Shown here: piece after piece, positions 38,501 to 47,366 of the stretch | Position numbering within the stretch: position 1 is the first letter of the stretch | Layout of the letters: each line of letters begins with the position of its first letter | Source of the DNA: Oopsacas minuta | Taxonomy: Eukaryota > Porifera > Hexactinellida > Lyssacinosida > Leucopsacidae | Length of the DNA stretch: 64,000 nt | Direction: 5' to 3' | Assembly: GCA_024704765.1 (NCBI GenBank) | Contig: JAKMXF010000222.1 | Coordinates: 1-64,000, forward strand | Program-made: the position numbers and the translations under genes | Notes under the pieces: model-generated | What the model saw: only the letters and a program-made list of their open reading frames with translations | Database searches by the model: none | Told to the model about the DNA's origin: nothing

Positions 38501-41057
38501 ATGCCTCCTGTCCACACGTACTGGCCATCGAATCCATACGAGGATAGATCATCTCCAATTCCTCCCTCGCAGAGAGCTTGCTGATTCGTATAATCTTCAA
38601 ACTCAAAGTGAGAAGAGTTAGAATTAGCACAACGAGATGAATCATATGATGGTAGATTAGAGAAGTAATCCAAAGCAATCCATCCTACTCTAAAGTGTCT
38701 AGTATGTAGGAATAATTCAGCTTCTACCTCGTAATACCATTTAGTGTATGTAGCAGAGCTAGGTAGCTTGCTAATACAGAGATTAGCACGTACTATGTGT
38801 ATCTTAGTTACGTTAATTGTTCTTAGTAAAAGATTCTCAGTCAGTGGAGTCTTCAAAAGATTATTGCAGATTACGTTTTGATTTCGACGAATAGCCGTCC
38901 CATTACATACACAGAGACAGGTTAATAACTCTAATATCTTTTCATTACGTCCGAAACAACGGAATAACTGAATTATTCGCAAAATGTCTCTCTTTTGAAA
39001 GTTATTCAGAATTTCTGAATTTTCTTGAAATGCTCTGAGCAGAACAGTCAGCACTTGTCGATTGTATTTAGGATCTTCTAACATGGAAATAAACAGCTGT
39101 AGATTTTGATTCTTAGCAAAATGTTTACAACACTCAGGATTATGTTTTAAGAACACTGACAGTGTATCGAGAAGAGAACATTTTATCTTTTCTATTCTAG
39201 GAGACATAGAAGTAGAGCCCCGAGAGATACGACCAAAGGACAGCTTAGGAATTCCAGAGCCTGAATAGTTTCTGTAAATTTCATCCACGTCAAAAGAAAG
39301 AGGTAGAAAACTCTCAAACAATCCTTCATGAGTAATAAGATTATCTACTTTAGGGGAGAACTCTTCTAGAATCTCTATAAGACGTTCACAAATCAAATGG
39401 AATTGTCTGTCATATTTTGTTTCCTTCACTTTAGTTCTGAAATTAGATATTCGTCTACATAGAATGGGAATAAATATATAACATATGAATATAGTTATAA
39501 CATCTTACCTGTCAGTTATATATATGTTAGTAGCTCCCTTTCTCTTCTCAGAAGATGTAGCGGTTATATTGAGTCCGTATTTAGAGTTAATACCCTCAGA
39601 TAGGAACATAGCAGGTCTGGACTTCTTCTGGTCCTCTACCGTTCCAGTTGCAAATCCAACCCAGAGAAGGTGAGGAGATGACGCAGTAGTTGTGACGTAG
39701 CCGCGAGAGGATTTAAAGTCAGGTAAGTGTTGTAGTAATACTAAGGAATAAAATTTAAAATATATATTATATAAAATAGCAAATAAATACCTAAAGGATC
39801 TCCCATCTTAATTTGAGCTTTAAATAACTGATCATCTTTCTGTCCCCATACAGAGGTATCATCTACATTCTTTCTTAAACAAAATATAGAATTATTAAAC
39901 AGAGCTGTTTCTTCTGATAATAGAACTATGAAATTCTTTTTCTTATCAGTATCCATTCTAGATCCAAGAAACTTCCCAGAGACAATATGTCTGAGTCTGA
40001 ATGGTTGTCCCCACTGTAGATGGAACCCTCCCCATTTGAGCTGTAACAGTTCTATCCTCCAAATAGATTGTACCTAATAAAGTGTTAATAAATAAACAAA
40101 TAAAATACAATAGCATAATATACTAACTTCATTCTTATTATTAGTTAATTCAAACTTAAGAACTTCATCAGTACAATGACCTCCCTCTTCTTCTGTACAT
40201 CCTACCATGAAGTAGCTACTGGTATGTCTGCAGTAGAATTGCACAGACTCCTGTCCACACAGGAATCCTAGAATATATTGTGATAAATATTAATAATACT
40301 AATAACAACAACATTAATAATAACAAGTACAGACCTACATCCTGTTCTCTAGCTGCTATAGATGTGAATAGTTGCAGAGCCCACAGAGTCTTGTTAAAAG
40401 ACGCGATCACAGTAGAAGATTGAGTCATCTGTGGTAAGTTAGGGAAATCAGGAGCTTGAAAGGGGGAGACTACATCTCTACTAGTGTCTATGTCAGCACA
40501 CAGATATCTGTCAAATGAGAAATTCTTCAACAGGACATCATCTCCTGCTCGAACCTTCTCTCCTTCCGATCGAGTAACTTGTCCGGGTACAATAACAAAC
40601 CAACAACACGCGTCATCCTCCTGCTGTAAGTGTATTTGATATGATAGCTTATCGCTGTTGAGAGGAAATCCCCGACAAGACAAGAACTTGTCAGAATGTG
40701 AATGTTTGAGTTTAATAGCATTACCATATAATACTGCTCGTTTCGTCTTAACTTTTCCCTAACAAACACATACACGTAATTAATGCAATATAAATATACT
40801 CAAATAAAGCCACAAACCTCTTTCTGATCTAGAGAATGTACAGAGCAAACTGTATCAACTACAAACTCAACCTGCCAGGCTAGCCTGAATAGAGATCCGT
40901 CTGACGGAAGTGTTGGTACAAGATGACATCCCCCTGTACCGAACCCTTCTGAGCAGATAGCCAAGTTATTCTGAGCTTCATTTGATGTATGAAATTGTAG
41001 ATAAACTGAATCTTGTGTCTTTATGTAAGTGGTGTAGTCTTCGAATTCAGAACTCAT
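26526..41057 (-). CDS. RYR: Ryanodine receptor calcium release channel
   Basis: Nine exons (41057-40818, 40758-40335, 40267-40128, 40073-39791, 39740-39509, 39436-29326, 29268-28981, 28825-28420, 28360-26526) give 4652 residues. Order: N-terminal beta-trefoil and MIR domains (RSEGEKVRAGDDVLLKNFS), RIH, SPRY1 (about 667-832), one pair of RyR repeats (about 912-1097), SPRY2 and SPRY3, long helical solenoid, RIH-associated core ([20 protein letters not shown]), two EF-hands, membrane helices, inner helix IQGLIIDAFGELR and the C-terminal zinc site (CFIC...HTEKEH). RyR releases Ca2+ from the ER/SR. Oddities: the filter GGGIGD reads PGGTLN (residues 4501-4506), both EF loops are canonical, the second RyR-repeat pair is not visible, and exon 6 alone is 10,111 nt. 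IP3 receptor is excluded by the SPRY and RyR repeats. Confidence 0.97.
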
Positions 41058-41544
41058 ATTAGCATGGCTTGTAAATATGTACAGAATACAATTTATACTA
41101 CAAAAAGGTCACAAGGTAGACACAGATAGAACATGTGCGTCATCTTAAAGTAGGGCTTTGCTACATTAGAATTCATGAAATATTTACAAACAATAGACCT
41201 TAATATGTTGCATTTATTGAGCGCTAGAAACCAGCGAGGTAAATTGTGATATATTCAATTGTGAGAATAAGATTTGGGTGTATTTATAGATAATCAAGGT
41301 ATGTGGAAACAGAACCTAAGTGAATTTGAAAAGTAGCAACTTGAAGCCAGACTGTAAGTATAGTAATAGCCCTAATTGCCTTCAGAATCAAATTGTGAAC
41401 TGAAGCCATCTCTGACCAGCTTAGCAAGGTTCCAAGTGAAACCAAAATAGATTTCCTTATTAGCTCTCTAATCATATACAGTCTTATAATATTAAACACG
41501 CAAACTAGATATAACACATTGCATGCCAATTAAAGGAATTGTTA
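41058..41544. other. Intergenic region, ryanodine receptor 5' / STX5 3'
   Basis: 487 bp. A hydrophobic 81-codon minus-strand frame near 41284-41529 has no recognisable family and is probably chance. No repeats. Confidence 0.5.
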
Positions 41545-42521
41545 CTAAGCAAAGAATATAAGGAAAATAATAACAAATATTACTATAACACAGAATACTT
41601 GTATCATAAGCCATCTCCCTGAGCTGAGAGATCGGAGATACTTCAATAGTTCCATGTGGGCAGCTTCTACATTAGCAGACACGTCAGTAACATTCTGATC
41701 TATCCTTAGCACTTCTTCCTCCTGTTCTTGTATCATGGTAGCTAGCTGTCTGAATATCTGAGCTAGTTCCTGGACAGTAGATTCTATGCTCTCCATAGTC
41801 TCAGCTCTATCCTACATTCACAGTGTAAATTGTAATCAATTAATCAGAAGTAGTGTCTAACCTGGTAGAAAGATTGTGATTGATCTGTAAGGAACATTTG
41901 TTGCTGATTAGAGTCAGAATTAGTAGGAGAGTTGTCTATGTTAATAGTAACGTCATCTTGTGTAAGAATAGAATTCTGTTTCCTCTGTACAATCTGGTTA
42001 GACTGCATAGATTGAATATCAGAAATAAAATACTCTTCTCTTCTACTCTTCTGAGCCTTAAGATTCTCTGTACGAGATTCTAACACTGTTTTAAAGTTCT
42101 TTGCTACATTAGCCAGATTAGATTGTAACCACTGTAGTACATTACTGGAGTATGTAAAATGATTCCTGTTATTGTGATCATCAGGCTTATGAGTAATAGA
42201 CAGCTGTTTCAGCTCTGCTATCTGTCTGTTCAGGTCACACAAATCTCCTCGTATTATGCCAGTCAGCTCCTGGATACGAGCAGAATGGTTCTCAAACAAT
42301 TTGGACTGAGAAGCAAGCATAGATAGTTGCTCTAACTTCTGATAAGTATCACCTAAATTCCTTCCTAATCTCTTAGCCCTATCAGTAAATGAAGAGGGAG
42401 TATTCTCACTCATTTCTGCTAGAGCAGCTCCTCTCCTAATCCCGTTATTAACAACAGCATTATGACCTATATTACTCTTGATAATGCTACGGAACTCTAC
42501 GGTCCGATCTCTAGACACCAT
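41545..42521 (-). CDS. STX5: Syntaxin-5 (Golgi Qa-SNARE)
   Basis: Two exons, 42521-41862 and 41811-41545, joined across a 49-nt intron, give 308 residues (human short form 301). The start MVSRDRTVEFRSI matches MSCRDRTQEF of STX5. The Habc bundle (RAKRLGRNLGDTYQKLEQLS) is followed by TENLKAQKSRREE. The SNARE helix ESTVQELAQIFRQLATMI carries on to IQEQEEEVLRID with the zero-layer Gln kept. The end is AAHMELLKYLRS...RWLMIQVFCVI and a C-terminal membrane anchor. STX5 drives ER-Golgi and intra-Golgi fusion. Confidence 0.96.
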
Positions 42522-42829
42522 ATGATATATACTTCTTTATAAGTAATACAATCCTTGTATTAAACCTCTAAATATTATCCAATCAATAAACTCCACAAAG
42601 AAATAATATACGTATATAAGGTAATAGGACAGGCAATACGCAACTATAAAGTGAGAAGAAATAGAAAAGAATATCATATTTATAAGCTATACGATCCTCT
42701 TTATAATTGCCTTATATTATATACGCATGTGTCTATGATATTAATATCGCATATACATATATATATTATGAATATTAACATTTATAAAATACAAAATTCA
42801 AACATAGGAATATCGTAATATTCAGTTAT
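42522..42829. other. Intergenic region, STX5 5' / SBF-like 3'
   Basis: 308 bp, AT-rich, includes a TATA-rich stretch (ACATATATATAT) near 42755. No gene supported. Confidence 0.55.
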
Positions 42830-45800
42830 TCAGGTAGAACGAATAGAGAGACAGTTAAACCAAATTTCCGAACAATATTTGGTGGAAGCATGAAACTTCT
42901 CTGACTTACCTTTCGAAGAGAAAGATATCGTGAGGGAAGAAGGGTTACTTCCGGTAGTCAGGTGAACTTTATCTATTTCTGATAGTTTGAATATATACTT
43001 TGGAACTTCCTGCTTTATGTGAGCCTCTGGGGCGTGAAAAAGCGCAAAATAGTTCTTATTAAGATCGCATACTGCCCAGAACCTTTTCGAAGTTCCAATA
43101 ACCGGTTTGTTTTGACGATACAAATAACCAGAACACACATACATTGATATAGTTACCTCTTTAGTTGCTTGTGCCTCTGATTTAAGTTCTTTAGGCAGAT
43201 GGGAATAGAAGTTCTCATCATTAGATTGTGTGGATAGAACACAGTTCCTCTTGAGACTACCTCTCTGTTTCAGTCCAAAAGATAGAGCTCTAGCTTGTCT
43301 CTCTTTACTCAGCCACACACCAGTATCTTCTTCAGATTCAGAGCTAGAGTCAGAGTAAGGGTAAAGCAGTTTTTGCTTCAAATCGTGTTCTTTCTGCTTC
43401 AAATCTTGTAGAGTAGAGTTCAATAGACTCAGAGTATTAAGCAAATTCACTCCAGACCCATAAGGTATCTGTGTATTAGTGTTATACTTCGCATAATAGC
43501 TAGTCCATGGTTTGAGTGCAGGTAGAGCACACACTGGGGTGAGACATACAAATGTGTGGAAAGGTGTAGAATTACTACGAAGTAGATGGTAAGTAGAATT
43601 GTAAAAATTGTTATACTCAAGATTGTGGAAATGTAACCATGTCCATAAAGATAGGGTCTTCTTATCCAATTCCAGAGCAAAATACTCCTCAATACTGTTA
43701 GCTAGAAAATCACCGAATCTAGCAGAATAGGAATGAAGAATCAAAAAATGTAGAAACTCTTCATTGAACTCAAATACAGAAGGGAACTGCTGCATGATCT
43801 GCCATACACACTCAATAAACTGTAAGAATACAGGACTCTCTTCTTTGTGGTGCTCAGATAGAGGAAGGTTCCTTTGCTGGAATTTGTGTCCAAACCAAAT
43901 CCATTCTTTCTGTATTAGTACTTGGAACCCATCCATAGTCCTGTAGTAAGGATCTAGCATAAGCTGTGCTAAACTCACTACTTGTGTTGTAAAGTCATAA
44001 CCTGACTCAAATGATACAAGAACAGACATTTGTTCATCTTCTAGCTTCTCTGCGACATATTTCGCGGTTTGTAATAATTTATTAATCTCTCGCATCCATC
44101 TAGTACTCTGTAACATGGTCAAATAGTCCCCAGTAGCTTCAGAATTGAGGAGAGCTTGCAAACGAGATAGTAGTACCTTTAGTTTGGGAAGAGGGGTATG
44201 AGAAAAGGAATGTTCTAGAACACAGCCAGGATAGAGGAAGGTTTGCATCTTTTCCTTTGATATAGAAGATGGTTGACTACCATCTATTAGTTCAGAAGAA
44301 TCTCTCTCGCAGAGGATAACAAGTTTATCACCTTGTCTAGAATTATTATGACAGACAGCTGCCAAATAGTCTCCATCAAGTTGAGACTTCTCAAACTTCT
44401 TCCTGGGGATAGAACCAGATCTCAGGAGAGCAGCACCATTCCCAGGATGTCTCCAGCATAGGACAGGGAACCTATTATCTCTGAAGAGGGGAGCCAGCTT
44501 ACAAATATCTGTATTAGAATAGGAAAGAGGTACAACTAATCTAGGAGGATAGCTGTAGGGAAGGGAATGGTTCTGACTCTCTAGCTCAAACAATCTCCAG
44601 TCCTGTGTCTTCTTAAGACCTAGTCTAACCAGCTCTTTGTCCAGATCGTACAAACCAGCATGATCGCCAGCACTGAAAGTATCAGGTATCCTCAGAGCAT
44701 TACGATACGATAGAGCTACTTCATAGACAGATCTGTGTGATTGGAAGTTAAGGAAGAACTCTATTGAGGTCACTATAGCATCTAGATCGTGTGTAAACGC
44801 GGGGTGGAACAATATAGTTAGAGTATGACAGTTCTTACAAATTATTCTAAATCCATCTAAATAGGAAGCGAATGGAAGCTTAACAAACCGATTAACCTTC
44901 TCAATACGAGAAATCAGGCCATAAGGGATATTAACCTGTTGAGCATTAGAGAAGTCTATGAATGATTTCTTCTTGGTATCCGGCACTTCAGGAATGAGAG
45001 AGGGTGGGGTTGGATAAAATTCAGGGAGACTGTGTACCTCATTCTTAATTGATGACGATGTGAAGGATCCAGATCTCATAGGGGGTAGTAGAGGATTGAA
45101 AGGAGAGGATGAGTTCTGTTTGTAGTTAGGAATCATTGGTTTATTAGAAAGAGGATGATCGTTAATAGCAACAAGGCTATCTACAGTCTTGACAGGACAG
45201 AACGTCTTATCGTGAGTAGTAAAGGATTTAGAAGCTCTCTTCTTACTACGAGTAGTGCTAGGCTTTAGGGAATTAGGCTTAGTTATTGGTAGCTCGTGTA
45301 GATGCACATCATTAACATCAATAGGACAGTAGAATGTAGATTTATTCTCTAGAGACATAGAGTTAGCTTTAGTCTTACGTAGTAGTGTAAGCACCTTCTT
45401 AGATTTATTTGGTTGTCTTAAAGGTGAGGGATTTTCTTCTGAAGTAACAGATTGAGACAGGTCACGATGTTTCGCGGATTCTGAGTCACTAAGTTGCCCT
45501 CTGCTGTTAGCTATTCCGTTTTCAGGAGAAGTACATTGTCCTACCTCCATACGAGAGATATTCTCCTCACTCCTCCATGTAACAAAATCATCAATTTTCT
45601 TGATCTTACTACTTCGCCTAGTGGAGCTATTCCTGGGTGTGGTAAGACTGGAAGCTCCGTGTAATTGAGGATGTGTTTTAGGCTTAGCGGATGATTCATC
45701 AAACCATTGACGTAGTTTTGTAGGACTAGCAGACTTTATAAGCAGTAACAGACGTGATGAAGTAATACACAGATTAGCTAGTTGTACAGGAGACCCCGCC

Positions 45801-45982
45801 CATAAGGTCAAAACGTGCTCATGTTCCTTAAGAGGATCCTCTCCAGGAGTGAGAGAGAAGGAAAGACCCAGACAAGACTCATTTGTAGAGGATAATCTCT
45901 CAAACAGAGAGAAGCTGATCCTATCTTCTATGTGGCTGAATCGTAGTCTAGGTGACGTCACGGGCTCTTTCAGGCATGCCAT
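42830..45982 (-). CDS. SBF: SBF/MTMR5-13-like myotubularin pseudophosphatase
   Basis: Intronless, 1050 residues. A GRAM/PH-like segment (about 50-90 and 353-393) is split by a roughly 250-residue disordered insert. The myotubularin phosphatase fold follows (WRLFELESQ, PVLCWRHPGNGAALLRSG, STRWMREINKLL). Then comes VLVSFESGYDFTTQVVSLAQ in place of the active HCSDGWDRT signature: catalytic Cys is Phe658 and Arg is Phe664. TTQVVSLAQLMLDPYYRT with KEWIWFGHKF is the form seen in SBF1/SBF2. A C-terminal PH domain (about 948-1050) ends the protein, as in SBF. No DENN domain precedes it: the start codon is 20 bp from the divergent TMPPE gene. SBF proteins bind active myotubularins and phosphoinositides; the human versions also activate Rab GTPases through the missing DENN part. 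Confidence 0.85.
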   Translation of the reverse strand: MACLKEPVTSPRLRFSHIEDRISFSLFERLSSTNESCLGLSFSLTPGEDPLKEHEHVLTLWAGSPVQLANLCITSSRLLLLIKSASPTKLRQWFDESSAKPKTHPQLHGASSLTTPRNSSTRRSSKIKKIDDFVTWRSEENISRMEVGQCTSPENGIANSRGQLSDSESAKHRDLSQSVTSEENPSPLRQPNKSKKVLTLLRKTKANSMSLENKSTFYCPIDVNDVHLHELPITKPNSLKPSTTRSKKRASKSFTTHDKTFCPVKTVDSLVAINDHPLSNKPMIPNYKQNSSSPFNPLLPPMRSGSFTSSSIKNEVHSLPEFYPTPPSLIPEVPDTKKKSFIDFSNAQQVNIPYGLISRIEKVNRFVKLPFASYLDGFRIICKNCHTLTILFHPAFTHDLDAIVTSIEFFLNFQSHRSVYEVALSYRNALRIPDTFSAGDHAGLYDLDKELVRLGLKKTQDWRLFELESQNHSLPYSYPPRLVVPLSYSNTDICKLAPLFRDNRFPVLCWRHPGNGAALLRSGSIPRKKFEKSQLDGDYLAAVCHNNSRQGDKLVILCERDSSELIDGSQPSSISKEKMQTFLYPGCVLEHSFSHTPLPKLKVLLSRLQALLNSEATGDYLTMLQSTRWMREINKLLQTAKYVAEKLEDEQMSVLVSFESGYDFTTQVVSLAQLMLDPYYRTMDGFQVLIQKEWIWFGHKFQQRNLPLSEHHKEESPVFLQFIECVWQIMQQFPSVFEFNEEFLHFLILHSYSARFGDFLANSIEEYFALELDKKTLSLWTWLHFHNLEYNNFYNSTYHLLRSNSTPFHTFVCLTPVCALPALKPWTSYYAKYNTNTQIPYGSGVNLLNTLSLLNSTLQDLKQKEHDLKQKLLYPYSDSSSESEEDTGVWLSKERQARALSFGLKQRGSLKRNCVLSTQSNDENFYSHLPKELKSEAQATKEVTISMYVCSGYLYRQNKPVIGTSKRFWAVCDLNKNYFALFHAPEAHIKQEVPKYIFKLSEIDKVHLTTGSNPSSLTISFSSKGKSEKFHASTKYCSEIWFNCLSIRST

Positions 45983-46002
45983 AAGTTCTAATTAATTATT
46001 TT
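45983..46002. promoter_or_regulatory. Possible shared bidirectional promoter zone
   Basis: The SBF-like ATG (45982, minus) and the first TMPPE ATG (46003, plus) are only 20 bp apart, or 74 bp if TMPPE starts at its second Met (46057). The two genes must share regulatory DNA, or their transcripts must start inside each other. No individual site can be named. Confidence 0.4.
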
Positions 46003-47256
46003 ATGTATAACCAGCTACTACAGACTATAATACAATGTAAGTACATAATATTAGCTATGAGGACAGTATTTAAAGTATTGATAACGTGGATAACACTGTT
46101 GATACTGGATACATCACTAAAATATGCCTGGAGAGATGATGAACTGAAACAGCCAAGACCTAAGAGAGTATTGCTACTGTTAGCATTCGTTATAAACTCA
46201 TATATTACAGATCTAGCTATTCAACAGATAACCATAGGTTATAAGAAGAGAAATAAGATTACAGCAAGATATGTGACTAAGGGGTTAATTGCTTTTGGAC
46301 TAGTCACAAATTCCGCGAGTTACACAATCTCTAGCAACTATCAACTTATCAATGACCTCGCGAAATTAGGATTTCTAATGTTAGGCTACACACAGATGAT
46401 CGGACTGACATTTATTGCTACATATATACTCACCAAATCGCAAATTTTAACACTTTCCCGTAAACTTCATTCAATTTCTTTACTACTAGCAACTATAGTG
46501 ACTGTATACGGAGTATACAACTGTATTAGTGACTGGCATATAACGGAAATCGATTATAAAATGCAAAATTTCAAAGCTGATAACTTCAAAATAGTATTCA
46601 TAACAGATATTCATATCAATCCAGCTATAGGTGAGAGAGATATAGAGTACCTGATCGCGAAAGTTAATACATTAAATCCAGACCTAGTACTGCTGGGTGG
46701 TGACCTTATAGATATGCCAGTGAAGGAGGGAGCACATATCCTAGCACATCTGCGAAATTTAACACCTAAGATAGGAGTATATTTCGCACCAGGTAACCAT
46801 GACTACAAATCTGACATAGAGGAATTAGTTAAACAGCTGAATAAGTTAGGTGTTAAGAGCTTAATGAATCAAAAAGTGAGAATATTCGGTGATGAAGGTT
46901 GGTTCTATTTGTCAGGGGTAGAGGATCTGGGTGCTACTAATCAACACAGATTAGACTTTGAACTTGCACTAGATGGACGTGTGACAAACCGCGAAACCAT
47001 CCTCTTAACACACAGACCGATAACAGCTGACATGGCACTCAGTAAGTACAAGAATATAAACCTAATCCTATGCGGACACACACACGGAGGGGAGAGCTTC
47101 CCTATGAGCATCCTAATATACCTAACTAACCCGTATTTCGCAGGGGAATATGACGTCACAGATAGTAAGATATTCGTTAGCGTAGGAGCTATGTACTACA
47201 ATATTCCTATACGACATGTGTTCAAGAGGGAGATTGTTGTAATTAATTTAAACTAA
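46003..47256 (+). CDS. TMPPE: Transmembrane metallophosphoesterase (TMPPE-like)
   Basis: Intronless, 417 residues from 46003; a start at Met19 (46057) is equally plausible. Several membrane helices occupy residues about 24-180. A calcineurin-like phosphoesterase domain follows with all metal motifs: D202-x-H204 (TDIHIN), GGD234, GN266HD, H337 (LLTHRP) and GHTH (358-361) followed by GG. This is the layout of TMPPE and of bacterial YkuE-type proteins. The substrate in animals is not established. It is head-to-head with the SBF-like gene and convergent with CLPX, 110 bp away. It is one of only two plus-strand genes in the window. Confidence 0.85.
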   Translation: MYNQLLQTIIQCKYIILAMRTVFKVLITWITLLILDTSLKYAWRDDELKQPRPKRVLLLLAFVINSYITDLAIQQITIGYKKRNKITARYVTKGLIAFGLVTNSASYTISSNYQLINDLAKLGFLMLGYTQMIGLTFIATYILTKSQILTLSRKLHSISLLLATIVTVYGVYNCISDWHITEIDYKMQNFKADNFKIVFITDIHINPAIGERDIEYLIAKVNTLNPDLVLLGGDLIDMPVKEGAHILAHLRNLTPKIGVYFAPGNHDYKSDIEELVKQLNKLGVKSLMNQKVRIFGDEGWFYLSGVEDLGATNQHRLDFELALDGRVTNRETILLTHRPITADMALSKYKNINLILCGHTHGGESFPMSILIYLTNPYFAGEYDVTDSKIFVSVGAMYYNIPIRHVFKREIVVINLN

Positions 47257-47366
47257 CACATTTTTATTATGCATATAAGCTCTAATTAAATCAAGTTCCC
47301 TGCAAACAGATGGATACATTCCTTCCCGACTAATATGCTGCCAAGATACGTATTAATTAATATCAG

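Noticed and set aside
26526..41057. Calling the large channel an IP3 receptor
   Set aside because: Three SPRY domains, RyR repeats and the RyR-type C-terminus are present; IP3 receptors lack SPRY domains and RyR repeats.
41284..41529. Hydrophobic 81-codon minus-strand ORF between RyR and STX5
   Set aside because: AT-rich sequence readily gives hydrophobic frames; no recognisable motif or conserved context.
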